A program made the translations under genes and the position numbers. Source: Mxb001 sp964537955 (lineage in GTDB: Bacteria > Actinomycetota > Actinomycetes > S36-B12). Taken from it: a DNA stretch of 64,000 bases. Shown here in pieces: positions 24,903 to 34,300 of this stretch (position 1 is its first letter; each line of letters starts with the position of its first letter). Below the pieces are notes generated by a model that saw nothing but the letters and a program-made list of their open reading frames with translations, had not been told where the DNA came from and made no database searches. The DNA is taken from contig CAZICY010000005.1 in NCBI GenBank assembly GCA_964537955.1, positions 4,689 through 68,688 of the forward strand. The letters are read 5' to 3'.

Positions 24903-25768
24903 CCATCTGGCTCGATGCAGACAGCCGCATCCTCGTGCAGGGCATGACCGGCTCCGAGGGCACCAAGCACACGCGCCGGATGGTGGCGAGCGGCGCCCAG
25001 GTCGTCGCTGGCGTCACGCCAGGCAAGGGCGGCCAGGAGGTCGACGGCATCCCTGTGTTCGCCGATGTCCGCGAGGCGATGAGTGCGACCGGTGCCAACG
25101 TGAGCGTGGTCTTCGTGCCGCCGCGCTTCGCGAAGGCGGCCGTGGAGGAGGCGGTGGACGCCGAGATCCCCCTCTGTGTCGTCATCACCGAGGGCATCCC
25201 GGTGCACGACACCGCGCAGTTCTTCCAGTACGCCGTCAACGCGGGCACGACGCGCATCATCGGACCCAACTGCCCGGGCATCATCTCGCCCGGCGTCTCC
25301 AACGCGGGGATCATCCCGGCGGACATCACGGGCCCGGGCCCGATCGGACTGGTGTCGAAGTCGGGGACCCTGACCTATCAGATGATGTACGAGCTCAACG
25401 ACATCGGCTTCTCCACGTGCGTGGGCATCGGGGGCGACCCGATCATCGGCACGACTCACATCGATTGCCTGGCGGCCTTCGAGGCGGACCCGGCGACCGA
25501 GGCCATCGTGATGATCGGCGAGATCGGCGGCGACGCCGAGGAGCGCGCGGCTGCCTTCATCGCCGACAACGTCACCAAGCCGGTCGTCGGCTACGTCGCG
25601 GGGTTCACCGCTCCGGAGGGCAAGACGATGGGGCATGCGGGTGCCATCGTCTCCGGCTCCTCCGGGACCGCGGCAGCCAAGAAGGACGCTCTCGAGGCCG
25701 TGGGCGTCCGCGTGGGGCAGACCCCCAGCGAGGCCGCCCGCATCATGCGCAGCCTCCTGCGAGGCTGA
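24899..25768 (+). CDS. sucD: succinyl-CoA ligase alpha subunit
   Basis: 289 residues. N-terminal CoA-binding fold with GMTGSEGTKHT, then the ligase domain; the active-site phospho-His is in GKTMGHAGAI near residue 245. The ATG at 24899 overlaps the sucC stop by 4 bases; the frame is open further upstream only as a by-product of sucC. The region after it (25769-25873) holds the next promoter and a direct repeat of TCGGCTGAC. Confidence 0.97.
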   Translation: MTIWLDADSRILVQGMTGSEGTKHTRRMVASGAQVVAGVTPGKGGQEVDGIPVFADVREAMSATGANVSVVFVPPRFAKAAVEEAVDAEIPLCVVITEGIPVHDTAQFFQYAVNAGTTRIIGPNCPGIISPGVSNAGIIPADITGPGPIGLVSKSGTLTYQMMYELNDIGFSTCVGIGGDPIIGTTHIDCLAAFEADPATEAIVMIGEIGGDAEERAAAFIADNVTKPVVGYVAGFTAPEGKTMGHAGAIVSGSSGTAAAKKDALEAVGVRVGQTPSEAARIMRSLLRG

Positions 25769-25861
25769 CAGTCGGCTGACGGGCCTCCTTGCGTGACGGG
25801 TGGTGCAGTCGTGACCGTCGTTGCCCGCGTGCCGTTACGTGGGCGAGCCCCCCTCGGCTGA

Positions 25862-25867
25862 CAGTCT
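25862..25867 (+). promoter_or_regulatory. possible -10 box CAGTCT before perM
   Basis: CAGTCT, then 6 nt (TGTCCG), then GTG 25874. The first base deviates from TANNNT, but the spacing is that of the other leaderless promoters. Confidence 0.4.
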
Positions 25868-25873
25868 TGTCCG

Positions 25874-27034
25874 GTGAGCCTCACCGCGCGTTCTGGCGCC
25901 CCCGCGGGGCAGGCGCCTGCTGCGCCGCTGCCCCTCGTGTTGGCCGGAGCAGTGGCCGGCGCGGCCGCGGCGGTGTTCAGCTATCTCGCGCTCGCCGTGG
26001 TGGCCCTGGCGGCGTGGATGCTGGATCCCTCGGGCTCGCAGGAGTGGACCCAGATGCTCGAGGTGGCGTCGGGTGCGTGGCTGTCGGGCCTTGGCCTGTC
26101 TCCCACCGTGGGCACCGTCACCCTCACGCTGCTCCCCCTGGGATTCGCCGTGTTGCCCGTGCTCGCGCTGATCGGGGCCTCGCGCTGGGCGGCCGACGCA
26201 TCGGCCGTGGGCCGACGCGGCGAGGCCTGGGCGGTCGCGCTCGCTGCGGGAGCGGGCTTCGCGGTCGTCGCCGCGATCATCGCCTCGCTCAGTCGCAGCC
26301 TCGCCATCTCTCCTGTGCGTGCTGCCATCGTCGGCGCCGTCGTGGCCGGCTGCGTGACCGGCATCGTCGTGCTGCGCCGGTCCGGTCTCCTGACAGTGGA
26401 CCGGCTGCCCACTGAGGTCCGCGCGGTCATCGTCGCCACCACAACCGCCTCGCTCAGCCTCGTCGCTGCCGCCGGACTCCTGCTGGTCGTTGCTGTCGTC
26501 GGCAGTTTCGATGAGATGACCGCCCTGCTCGTCGAGCTCGATCCCGGACTCTCCGGACTGCTCCTCCTGGCCGCGCTCACGATCGGATACCTCCCCGTCG
26601 CACTCGTGTGGACGGTGGCCTACCTCCTCGGTCCCGGCGTCACGGTCTCCGTCGGGACCGTCGTCTCGCCGTACGTCGACACTGCGACCGCAGCCCTCCC
26701 CGGTTTCCCCCTCCTGGCGGTGCTTCCCGATTCCGCTCCCGCGCCTGCGGTCCTGCTCCCGCTCCTGGGAGTGGCGTCCGGTGCACTTGCGGGAGCCGTG
26801 CTGCGCCGCCGCGGCTTCCGCGGACTGCGTGGCTGCGCCCTGTCCGCCGCCGCCGCCGTCACGACCGGTCTGGTGCTGGCGATCGCCGCCTGGCTCGCAT
26901 CCGGCTCCCTGGGCGACACGACGCTCCAGGGCCTGGGGCCCAGCCCGGCGGCCGTGGGGCTTGCGGGGGCACTCAGCATCATCCTGGGCGCACTGGCCGT
27001 CACCGCCTGGCCGTCGAGGCGCGCCGATGGCTAG
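25874..27034 (+). CDS. perM: PerM-like (DUF6350) membrane protein
   Basis: 386 residues, about ten transmembrane helices from residue 17 onward, no soluble domain. The position between sucD and purN is that of Rv0955/PerM in mycobacteria, a protein needed for division and persistence through stabilising divisome components. Symbol assigned by family and synteny; residue-level similarity cannot be measured here. The last 8 bases overlap the RDD gene start. GTG start with no ribosome site. Confidence 0.78.
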   Translation: MSLTARSGAPAGQAPAAPLPLVLAGAVAGAAAAVFSYLALAVVALAAWMLDPSGSQEWTQMLEVASGAWLSGLGLSPTVGTVTLTLLPLGFAVLPVLALIGASRWAADASAVGRRGEAWAVALAAGAGFAVVAAIIASLSRSLAISPVRAAIVGAVVAGCVTGIVVLRRSGLLTVDRLPTEVRAVIVATTTASLSLVAAAGLLLVVAVVGSFDEMTALLVELDPGLSGLLLLAALTIGYLPVALVWTVAYLLGPGVTVSVGTVVSPYVDTATAALPGFPLLAVLPDSAPAPAVLLPLLGVASGALAGAVLRRRGFRGLRGCALSAAAAVTTGLVLAIAAWLASGSLGDTTLQGLGPSPAAVGLAGALSIILGALAVTAWPSRRADG

Positions 27035-27611
27035 CACTGTCCGGGCCCCGCGGCGGACCGACGCGCAGCACGCCCGGCCTGCCTTCACCCTCGCGCCCAT
27101 GCCACGCCGCGTCGCGGGGGCGGCCATCGACATGGCGCTCCTCGTCGTCGCCGCCGGCGTGATGTCCTCCGCCCTGGAGGGCCTCACCGCGGGAGTCACC
27201 CGGGTGCGCATCGACGCCGAGTCCGGCCAGCGCGTCGTCGATGCCTCGATCACCCTGCCGACCTGGCTTCCCCTCGCGCTGCTCGTGGGTGTGAGCGCGC
27301 TCTACACCGTCCCGCTCATGGCCGTCTGGGGCCGGACTCTCGGCGGCTGGGCCATGGGCATCCGCTGCGTGCGTGCCGATACCGGATCGCGCCCGGGCTG
27401 GCCTCTGTCGATACGACGCTGGTTCGCTCTCTACGGCGCTGCGGGACTGCTGGCCTTCGTGCCCGTCGTCGGACCCCTGGCTTGGCTCGCGACACTGGTG
27501 ATCGGGCTGTCACCCCTGTGGGACGGCACCCGACTGCTGCGCGGCTACGCCGACTACTTCGGCGGCGATGTCGTCGTCATGGCACGCCCGGGGCCCTCGC
27601 AGCGACGATAG
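27027..27611 (+). CDS. RDD family membrane protein
   Basis: 194 residues with the RDD-family pattern: PRRVAGAAIDM at residues 26-36 (Arg then Asp in helix 1), two or three further helices, WGRTLGGWAMGIRCV near residue 105 and a C-terminal LSPLWDGTRLLRGYADYFG. Function of RDD proteins is mostly unknown; some are transporters of small solutes or Na+/H+ antiporters. The ATG at 27027 overlaps the perM stop. Confidence 0.85.
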   Translation: MASTVRAPRRTDAQHARPAFTLAPMPRRVAGAAIDMALLVVAAGVMSSALEGLTAGVTRVRIDAESGQRVVDASITLPTWLPLALLVGVSALYTVPLMAVWGRTLGGWAMGIRCVRADTGSRPGWPLSIRRWFALYGAAGLLAFVPVVGPLAWLATLVIGLSPLWDGTRLLRGYADYFGGDVVVMARPGPSQRR

Positions 27612-27614
27612 GGT
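27609..27614 (+). promoter_or_regulatory. -10 box TAGGGT, leaderless promoter of purN
   Basis: TAGGGT overlaps the stop of the RDD gene; 6 nt (CGCGTC), then GTG 27621. Confidence 0.6.
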
Positions 27615-27620
27615 CGCGTC

Positions 27621-28217
27621 GTGCGCGCGCGACTGGTGGTCCTCATCTCCGGGGGCGGCACCAATCTCCAGGCGCTCCTCGACGCGCGGCAGGATGCCTA
27701 TGAAATCGTCGCTGTCGTCGCCGATCGCCCCGATGCCGGAGGCCTTGCGCGTGCGACTGCAGCCGGCATCCCCACGCTGGTCGTGGATCCCGCAGAGCAC
27801 CCTGACCGCGGGGCATGGGATCGCGCCCTGGCGGCGACGATCACGTCCTGCGATCCCGAGTGGATCGTCTGCGCTGGCTTCATGCGCATCCTCGGACCGG
27901 CCGTCCTCGCGGCATTCCCTACGCGCGTGGTCAACACCCATCCTGCGCTCCTGCCCGCCTTCCCCGGGGCGCACGGGGTCCGCGATGCACTCGACTACGG
28001 CGTCCGGGTGACCGGCTGCACGGTGCACCTCGTGGATGCCGGCGTCGACACCGGACCGATCCTGGCTCAGCGGGCGATCGAGATCCGCGACGGAGAGGAT
28101 GAGGCGGCGCTGCACGAGCGCATCAAGGTGGTGGAGCGCGACCTCCTCGTGGATATCGTGACCCGACTGTGCGCGCAGGGCTGCACGGTCGAGGGCAGGA
28201 AGGTGACGATCCCGTGA
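27621..28217 (+). CDS. purN: phosphoribosylglycinamide formyltransferase
   Basis: Transfers a formyl group from 10-formyl-THF to GAR in purine synthesis, 198 residues. ISGGGTNLQAL near residue 8 (phosphate-binding loop), the catalytic cluster around NTHPALLPAFPGAHG (Asn, His) near 105 and DTGPIL near 145 with the catalytic Asp are present. Coupled to purH by a GTGA overlap. FolD, 3 kb downstream, supplies its cofactor. Confidence 0.96.
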   Translation: MRARLVVLISGGGTNLQALLDARQDAYEIVAVVADRPDAGGLARATAAGIPTLVVDPAEHPDRGAWDRALAATITSCDPEWIVCAGFMRILGPAVLAAFPTRVVNTHPALLPAFPGAHGVRDALDYGVRVTGCTVHLVDAGVDTGPILAQRAIEIRDGEDEAALHERIKVVERDLLVDIVTRLCAQGCTVEGRKVTIP

Positions 28218-29782
28218 GCGCAGAACCCGGCCGCCGCGCCATCCGCAGGGCCCTGGTGTCGGTTTACGACAAGGCCGGCCTGTCCGAACTCGTGACCGCG
28301 CTGCACGCGGCCGGGGTCGAGATCGTCTCGACGGGATCGACGGCGGCGCGCATCGAGGAGACCGGCGTCCCCGTGACCGCCGTGTCGGATCTCACCGGCT
28401 TCCCCGAGTGCCTCGACGGACGTGTCAAGACACTCCATCCGCGCGTGCACGCTGGTCTGCTCGCCGACATGCGCCTGCCGGATCATGTCGCACAGATCGA
28501 CGCGCTCGGCATCGCTCCCTTCGACCTGGTCGTGGTGAACCTCTATCCCTTCGCGAGCACCGTCGCGTCGGGTGCGTCGCCCGACGAGTGCGTCGAGCAG
28601 ATCGACATCGGCGGCCCGGCCATGGTCCGCGCCTCCGCCAAGAACCACCCGAGTGTGGCCGTGGTGGTCGATCCGGCGCGCTACGACGACGTGATCGCCG
28701 CAGTCGAAGCGGGCGGGTTCACCCTGGAGGAGCGCCGCCGCCTGGCGGCCGAGGCGTTCGCGCACACCGCCTCATACGACGTGGCCGTCGCGACGTGGAT
28801 GGCCAATGTGGTCGCACCTGACGGCACCGGCTTCCCCGCCTGGCTGGGCCAGGCCTGGCAGCGGCAGTCCGTCCTCCGCTACGGCGAGAATCCCCACCAG
28901 GCCGCGGCGGTGTACGCCGCGGACTTCTCGCGACCGGGCCTCGCGCGTGCGGAGCAGCTCCACGGCAAGGAGATGTCCTACAACAACTACGTCGATGCCG
29001 ACGCCGCATGGCGCGCGGCGTACGACCACGGCGACCCAGCCGTCGCGATCATCAAGCACGCCAACCCGTGCGGCATCGCCGTGGGCGCGGACATCGCCAG
29101 CGCCTATGACAAGTCCTTCGCCACCGACCCGGTGTCGGCCTTCGGGGGTGTCGTCGCCGCTAACCGCCCGGTGACCGAGGCGATGGCCGAGGCCATGGCG
29201 GATGTCTTCACCGAGGTGGTCGTGGCACCGGACTACGACGAGGCCGCGCTCGCCCTCCTGCGTGAGCGCAAGGGCCTGCGCATCCTGCGCGCAGAGCCGC
29301 GGCCCGAGCGCGGCTGGGTGGACCTGCGCCCCATCTCCGGAGGGATCCTGCTGCAGGGCGCCGATGACCTGCGTGCCGACGGCGACGACCCTGCCACCTG
29401 GCGACTTGTCGCGGGGGAGCCCGTCGACGCCGCGACGATGGAGGACCTCGCCTTCGCCTGGCGGGCAGTGCGGGCGCCGAAGTCCAATGCGATCCTCCTC
29501 GCCCGGGGCGGCGCCGCGGTCGGCATCGGCATGGGGCAGGTCAACCGCGTGGATGCCGCCCGTCTCGCGGTGACGCGCGCGGGCGAGGAGCGCGCGCGGG
29601 GCTCCGTGGCGGCGTCCGACGCGTTCTTCCCCTTCCCCGACGGCCTCGACGTGCTCCTCGCCGCGGGGGTGCGCGCCATCGTCCAGCCCGGAGGCTCCGT
29701 GCGCGACGAGGACGTCATCGCGGCGGCCGACGCGGCAGGGGCCAGCATGTACCTCACCGGCACCCGCCACTTCTTCCACTGA
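28214..29782 (+). CDS. purH: AICAR transformylase/IMP cyclohydrolase
   Basis: Bifunctional enzyme of the last two steps to IMP, 522 residues. The N-terminal MGS-like cyclohydrolase domain carries VSVYDKAGL, STGSTA and GRVKTLHP; the transformylase domain carries KHANPCG and DAFFPF and ends in TGTRHFFH. GTG 28214 gives the family-like N-terminus and overlaps purN by 4 bases; a longer open frame is not supported. Confidence 0.97.
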   Translation: MSAEPGRRAIRRALVSVYDKAGLSELVTALHAAGVEIVSTGSTAARIEETGVPVTAVSDLTGFPECLDGRVKTLHPRVHAGLLADMRLPDHVAQIDALGIAPFDLVVVNLYPFASTVASGASPDECVEQIDIGGPAMVRASAKNHPSVAVVVDPARYDDVIAAVEAGGFTLEERRRLAAEAFAHTASYDVAVATWMANVVAPDGTGFPAWLGQAWQRQSVLRYGENPHQAAAVYAADFSRPGLARAEQLHGKEMSYNNYVDADAAWRAAYDHGDPAVAIIKHANPCGIAVGADIASAYDKSFATDPVSAFGGVVAANRPVTEAMAEAMADVFTEVVVAPDYDEAALALLRERKGLRILRAEPRPERGWVDLRPISGGILLQGADDLRADGDDPATWRLVAGEPVDAATMEDLAFAWRAVRAPKSNAILLARGGAAVGIGMGQVNRVDAARLAVTRAGEERARGSVAASDAFFPFPDGLDVLLAAGVRAIVQPGGSVRDEDVIAAADAAGASMYLTGTRHFFH

Positions 29783-29830
29783 GCCGATGGAGCCCCTGCC
29801 GGAAGCGGTGTCCGCGGCGGGAGTCCGCGA

Positions 29831-30808
29831 ATGACCGGACTCCGTCGGCGCGCTGCCCTCGTCGCAGGAATCACGGCCTTCGTCGTAGGGGCGCTCACGG
29901 CCCTGCAGTCCCGCGTCAACGGCGAACTGGCCAGCGTGACCCAAAGTGGCCTCCAGGCCGCCATCGTCAGCTTCGGCACGGGCTGGATCCTGCTCACGGT
30001 CATCCTGTGCGCCAGCCCCGGCGTGCGCCGCGGCCTGGGGTCCGTGGCGGCTGGCCTGCGCTCGGGGGCCCTGCGCTGGTGGCAGGTCATCGGCGGCCTG
30101 CTCGGGGGGTTCTTCGTCGCGGTGCAGAGCGCGACGGTGCCCGTCGTCGGCGTGGCGATCTTCACTGTCGCGGTCGTCGCGGGCCAGGTGTCCAACAGCA
30201 TCGTGGTGGACCGCCTCGGCCTGGGACCAGCGGGTCGTCAGGCGGTGACCCCGACCCGGGTCATCTCTGCGGTCCTCGCGATCGCCGCGGTGGCCGTCGC
30301 CGTGTCCGACCGCCTGGGCGCAGGGCCGGCGGGATCCACCCTCGCCGTAGCGGCTGCGCTCATCGCCGGGCTTGCCATCGCGGTGCAGCAGGCGATCAAC
30401 GGCCGCGTCGGGGCGGCGGCGCGCAACGCGTGGACGGCAGCGTGGGTCAACTTCACCCTCGGGACGCTCATGCTCGGCACCGCACTGGGCCTGGCCTGGG
30501 CCCTCACCGAGTTCGATCCTGGCCAGTTGCCCGTGGGCCCCTGGTGGCTCTACATCGGCGGCACCATTGGCGTCTTGTTCATCGCGGCCGCGGCCTGGGT
30601 GGTGCAGCGCCTCGGCGTCCTGCTCTTCGCCCTCCTCACCATCACGGGCCAGCTCTCCGGGGCCCTCGTGCTCGACTGGCTGGCCCCTGCCGATGGCGTC
30701 TCCTTCCACCTCACCCTGGTCGCCGGAGTGCTGATGGCCGCCGTCGCGGTCGCCGTGGGGAGTCTGTCCACGTGGGCCCCCCGGATGCGGCGCGCTGCCG
30801 GTCACTAG
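29831..30808 (+). CDS. DMT superfamily transporter, DUF606/YdcZ type
   Basis: 325 residues with ten hydrophobic segments in two related halves: QSRVNGELA in helix 1 of the first and QQAINGRVG in the matching helix of the second, typical of duplicated DUF606 proteins. Substrate unknown. GGGAG lies 9 nt before the ATG. Sits between purH and folD without obvious link. Confidence 0.8.
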   Translation: MTGLRRRAALVAGITAFVVGALTALQSRVNGELASVTQSGLQAAIVSFGTGWILLTVILCASPGVRRGLGSVAAGLRSGALRWWQVIGGLLGGFFVAVQSATVPVVGVAIFTVAVVAGQVSNSIVVDRLGLGPAGRQAVTPTRVISAVLAIAAVAVAVSDRLGAGPAGSTLAVAAALIAGLAIAVQQAINGRVGAAARNAWTAAWVNFTLGTLMLGTALGLAWALTEFDPGQLPVGPWWLYIGGTIGVLFIAAAAWVVQRLGVLLFALLTITGQLSGALVLDWLAPADGVSFHLTLVAGVLMAAVAVAVGSLSTWAPRMRRAAGH

Positions 30809-30811
30809 GTT
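30806..30811 (+). promoter_or_regulatory. -10 box TAGGTT, leaderless promoter of folD
   Basis: TAGGTT, then 6 nt (GCCGTC), then the ATG at 30818. Confidence 0.6.
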
Positions 30812-30817
30812 GCCGTC

Positions 30818-31663
30818 ATGACTGCAACGATCCTGGATGGCAAGGCGACGGCTGCCGCGGTGAAGGCCGACCTGGCGACGCGCGTCGCGGCGCTGCGCGA
30901 GCGTGGCGTCACCCCGGGGCTGGCGACCGTGCTGGTCGGCGACGACCCGGGCAGCCATGCCTATGTCGGAGGCAAGCACAAGGACTGTGCCGAGGTGGGC
31001 ATCGCCTCGATTCGCGTGGACATGCCCGCGACCGCCACGCAGGCAGAGGTCGAGGAGCAGGTGCGCAAGCTCAACGACGACCCTGCCGTGACCGGCTACA
31101 TCGTCCAGCTGCCTTTGCCGAAGGGCCTCGATAGCAATCGCGTGCTCGAGATCATGGACCCCGGCAAGGACGCTGACGGCCTGCATCCGATGAACCTCGG
31201 GCGACTCGTGCTCGGCATCGAAGCTCCCCTTCCGTGCACCCCGCGTGGAATCGTCGAGCTGCTCCGCGCGTACGACGTGCCGATCGCGGGGGCCGAGGTG
31301 TGCATCGTTGGCCGGGGCATCACCGTGGGCAGGCCGCTGGGACTCCTGCTCACGCGGCGCCAGGAGAACGCGACCGTGACGCTGTGCCACACCGGCACGA
31401 AGGACATGGCCACGCACGTGGCTCAGGCGGACATCGTGATCGCGGCTGCCGGCGTGCCCGGGGTGATCACGGCCGGCATCGTGAAGCCGGGTGCCGCTCT
31501 CGTCGACGTCGGCATCACCCGCACGGATGCCGGTCTGGTCGGCGACATCGATCCCGCCTGCGCCGAGGTCGCGGGCTGGATCGCGCCCATGCCGGGCGGC
31601 ACCGGACCGATGACGCGGGCGATGCTCCTCGCCAACGTGGTCGAGGCAGCCGAACGGTCGTAG
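30818..31663 (+). CDS. folD: methylenetetrahydrofolate dehydrogenase/cyclohydrolase
   Basis: Interconverts 5,10-methylene-, methenyl- and 10-formyl-THF with NADP. 281 residues: SHAYVGGKHKDC with the catalytic Lys near residue 55, QLPLPKG near 98, GRGITVGRPLG near 165 (dinucleotide loop) and PGGTGPMTRAML at the C-terminus. Supplies formyl-THF to PurN and PurH encoded just upstream. Confidence 0.96.
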   Translation: MTATILDGKATAAAVKADLATRVAALRERGVTPGLATVLVGDDPGSHAYVGGKHKDCAEVGIASIRVDMPATATQAEVEEQVRKLNDDPAVTGYIVQLPLPKGLDSNRVLEIMDPGKDADGLHPMNLGRLVLGIEAPLPCTPRGIVELLRAYDVPIAGAEVCIVGRGITVGRPLGLLLTRRQENATVTLCHTGTKDMATHVAQADIVIAAAGVPGVITAGIVKPGAALVDVGITRTDAGLVGDIDPACAEVAGWIAPMPGGTGPMTRAMLLANVVEAAERS

Positions 31664-31666
31664 GGT
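31661..31666 (+). promoter_or_regulatory. -10 box TAGGGT, leaderless promoter of the DUF3017 gene
   Basis: TAGGGT overlaps the folD stop codon; 6 nt (GCCCTC), then GTG 31673. Confidence 0.6.
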
Positions 31667-31672
31667 GCCCTC

Positions 31673-31978
31673 GTGAGCGGCATGGCAGAGGTCCGTCAGC
31701 TCCGGCCGCGCCGACGCCGCTGGTGGGCCCAATGGCCCATCGCCCTGGTCCTCGTCGGCGTCGTCGCTTCCTTGGCCGTCGTTGCGCTCGATCGCTTCCG
31801 CCTGGGCTCCCTCATGCTTGCCGCGAGCCTGGTGCTCGCCTTCGTGCTGCGGCTCGTCCTGCCCGACGACCGGGCCGGGATGCTCGCCGTGCGTTCCAAG
31901 AGGGTGGATCTGGTCGTGCTCGGCACGCTTGCCGCTGCGCTGGTCGTCTTCGCCTTGTGGGTCCCTCCCCCTGCGTGA
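31673..31978 (+). CDS. DUF3017 small membrane protein
   Basis: 101 residues; a basic head (RPRRRRWWAQW) then three hydrophobic segments (22-40, 46-62, 80-97) and the loop LPDDRAGMLAVRSKRVD, the usual DUF3017 layout. Found after folD in many actinobacteria. Function unknown. Confidence 0.82.
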   Translation: MSGMAEVRQLRPRRRRWWAQWPIALVLVGVVASLAVVALDRFRLGSLMLAASLVLAFVLRLVLPDDRAGMLAVRSKRVDLVVLGTLAAALVVFALWVPPPA

Positions 31979-31998
31979 GGCCTCGTGACCGCGGGGAC

Positions 31999-32004
31999 TA
32001 GCGT
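31999..32004 (+). promoter_or_regulatory. -10 box TAGCGT of mdh
   Basis: TAGCGT predicts a leader of about 45 nt; GAGGAG (32043-32048) precedes the GTG at 32056. In the leader GAGGACCACCGCT and GAGGACCATCGAG form a short imperfect direct repeat. Confidence 0.45.
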
Positions 32005-32055
32005 GGGGCGCGTTGCCGTTGAGGACCACCGCTGAGGACCATCGAGGAGAAGACC

Positions 32056-33045
32056 GTGTCCCGCACCCCCGTCAACGTCGCCGTCACCGGGGCCGCCGGC
32101 CAGATCGGCTACGCGCTGCTTTTCCGCATCGCCTCCGGGCAGTTGCTGGGGCCTGACGTCCCCGTCCGTCTACGCATGCTGGAGATCACTCCGGCGCTGA
32201 AGGCCGCTGAGGGGACGGCGATGGAACTCGACGACTGCGCCTTCCCCCTGCTCGCGGGCATTGACATCACCGACGATCCGCGCGCCGCGTTCGACGGTGT
32301 CAACATCGCCCTCCTTGTGGGGGCACGGCCCCGCGGACCGGGCATGGAACGCCGGGACCTGCTCGAGGCCAACGGCGGGATCTTCAAGCCTCAGGGCGAG
32401 GCGCTCAACGCGGGTGCGGCCGAAGACGTGCGCATCCTCGTGGTGGGCAACCCGGCCAACACCAATGCGCTCATCGCTCAGGCACACGCGCCCGATATCC
32501 CCCGCGAGCGCTTCACCGCGATGATGCGCCTGGACCACAATCGCGCGGTCACCCAGCTCGCGCAGAAGACAGGCGTCCCTGTCACCGACATCCGCAAGAT
32601 CACCGTGTGGGGCAACCACTCGGCCTCGCAGTACCCCGACATCACTCATGCGACGGTCAAGGGGCAGTCGGCGCCGACAGTCGTCGACGACCAGGCCTGG
32701 GTCGCGGACGTCTTCATCCCGACAGTGGCCAAGCGCGGCGCTGCGATCATCGACGCGCGCGGAGCGTCGTCAGCGGCTTCGGCAGCCAATGCCGCCATCG
32801 ATCACGTGCACGACTGGGTCCTGGGCACGCCCGACGGCGACTGGGTCTCGGCCGGCGTGCCATCGGATGGCTCCTACGGCATCCCCGAGGGGATCATCTC
32901 CGGCTTCCCGTGCACCTCGCGCAACGGTTCCTGGGAGATCGTCCAGGGCCTGGACATCGACGAATTCTCTCGCGTGCGCATCGACGCATCGGTTGCCGAG
33001 CTCCAGGAGGAGCGCGACGCCGTGGCCGCCCTCGGCCTGCTGTAG
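32056..33045 (+). CDS. mdh: malate dehydrogenase
   Basis: NAD-dependent oxidation of malate to oxaloacetate, TCA cycle. 329 residues of the cytosolic-type MDH: GAAGQIGY (residues 12-19), GARPRGPGMERRDLL near 90 (substrate Arg pair), VGNPANTNA near 130, LDHNRA with catalytic Asp, and WGNHSASQYPD with catalytic His near 188. Full length. Icd follows 37 nt later and probably shares the transcript. Confidence 0.97.
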   Translation: MSRTPVNVAVTGAAGQIGYALLFRIASGQLLGPDVPVRLRMLEITPALKAAEGTAMELDDCAFPLLAGIDITDDPRAAFDGVNIALLVGARPRGPGMERRDLLEANGGIFKPQGEALNAGAAEDVRILVVGNPANTNALIAQAHAPDIPRERFTAMMRLDHNRAVTQLAQKTGVPVTDIRKITVWGNHSASQYPDITHATVKGQSAPTVVDDQAWVADVFIPTVAKRGAAIIDARGASSAASAANAAIDHVHDWVLGTPDGDWVSAGVPSDGSYGIPEGIISGFPCTSRNGSWEIVQGLDIDEFSRVRIDASVAELQEERDAVAALGLL

Positions 33046-33082
33046 CCCGCACCGCACATCACTTCAACGAAAGAGCGTCATC

Positions 33083-34297
33083 GTGGCAAAGATCAAGGTG
33101 GTCAATCCTGTCGTCGAACTCGACGGTGACGAGATGACCCGCATCATCTGGCAGTTCATCAAGGACCAGCTGATCCTGCCCTACCTCGACGTCGACCTGA
33201 GGTACTACGACCTCGGGATCGAGCATCGGGATGCGACCGATGACCAGGTCACCATCGACGCTGCCCACGCAATCCTCGAGTACGGCGTGGGCGTCAAGTG
33301 CGCGACGATCACGCCGGATGAGGCGCGCGTCGAGGAGTTCGGACTCAAGAAGATGTGGAAGTCGCCTAACGGGACCATCCGCAACATCCTCGGCGGCGTG
33401 ATCTTCCGCGAGCCCATCATCATGTCGAACATCCCGCGCCTGGTGCCCACCTGGACCAAGCCGATCATCGTGGGTCGTCACGCCTTCGGCGACCAGTACC
33501 GCGCCACGGACTTCAAGGTGCCGGGCCCGGGCATGCTCACGATGACCTTCACTCCTGCCGATGGCTCGGAGCCGATGGAGTTCCAGGTGTTCAACTTCCC
33601 GGAGGCCGGGGTCGCCATGGGGATGTACAACCTGGACGACTCCATCCGCGACTTCGCTCGCGCGTCGTTCCGCTACGGCCTGGCGCGGCAGTACCCGGTC
33701 TACATGTCGACGAAGAACACCATCCTCAAGGCCTACGACGGACGCTTCAAGGACATCTTCGCCGAGGTGTTCGACGCGGAGTTCAAGGAGCAGTTCGAGG
33801 CGGCGGGCCTCACCTACGAGCACCGGCTCATCGACGACATGGTCGCCAGCGCCCTCAAGTGGGAGGGGGGCTACGTCTGGGCCTGCAAGAACTACGACGG
33901 CGACGTGCAGTCCGACACCGTCGCGCAGGGCTTCGGGTCGCTCGGGCTCATGACGAGCGTGCTCATGACACCCGATGGCCGCACCGTGGAGGCCGAGGCT
34001 GCTCACGGCACGGTGACGAGGCACTACCGGCAGCATCAGCGCGGGGAGGCCACGTCGACCAATCCGGTGGCATCGATCTTCGCCTGGACCCGGGGCCTGG
34101 AGCACCGTGGCAAGCTCGATGGCACGCCCGACGTCTCCGCCTTCGCCCAGACCCTCGAGCGCGTCTGCATCGAGACGGTCGAGGCCGGACAGATGACCAA
34201 GGATCTCGCGCTCCTCGTCGGGCCCGACCAGCCGTGGCTCACCACTCAGGACTTCCTGGGCGCCATCGACGCCAATCTCCAGAAGGCGATGGCCTGA
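33083..34297 (+). CDS. icd: isocitrate dehydrogenase (NADP, dimeric eukaryotic-type)
   Basis: Converts isocitrate to 2-oxoglutarate. 404 residues beginning AKIKVVNPVVELDGDEMTRI, the hallmark of homodimeric type II IDH rather than the monomeric enzyme of many actinobacteria. KSPNGTIRN (substrate-binding Ser, Asn and Arg) near 93, YDGDVQSD and EAEAAHGTVTRH near residue 305 are intact. GTG 33083 is chosen because it gives the conserved N-terminus and has GAAAGAG upstream; the frame is open further back within mdh. Confidence 0.96.
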   Translation: MAKIKVVNPVVELDGDEMTRIIWQFIKDQLILPYLDVDLRYYDLGIEHRDATDDQVTIDAAHAILEYGVGVKCATITPDEARVEEFGLKKMWKSPNGTIRNILGGVIFREPIIMSNIPRLVPTWTKPIIVGRHAFGDQYRATDFKVPGPGMLTMTFTPADGSEPMEFQVFNFPEAGVAMGMYNLDDSIRDFARASFRYGLARQYPVYMSTKNTILKAYDGRFKDIFAEVFDAEFKEQFEAAGLTYEHRLIDDMVASALKWEGGYVWACKNYDGDVQSDTVAQGFGSLGLMTSVLMTPDGRTVEAEAAHGTVTRHYRQHQRGEATSTNPVASIFAWTRGLEHRGKLDGTPDVSAFAQTLERVCIETVEAGQMTKDLALLVGPDQPWLTTQDFLGAIDANLQKAMA

Positions 34298-34300
34298 CGC

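Noticed and set aside
28772..32029. A 1085-codon open frame on the minus strand
   Set aside because: It lies wholly opposite purH, the DMT gene, folD and DUF3017, which all match families. High third-position GC leaves antisense frames open; its translation is rich in Arg, Gly, Asp and His with no recognisable domain.
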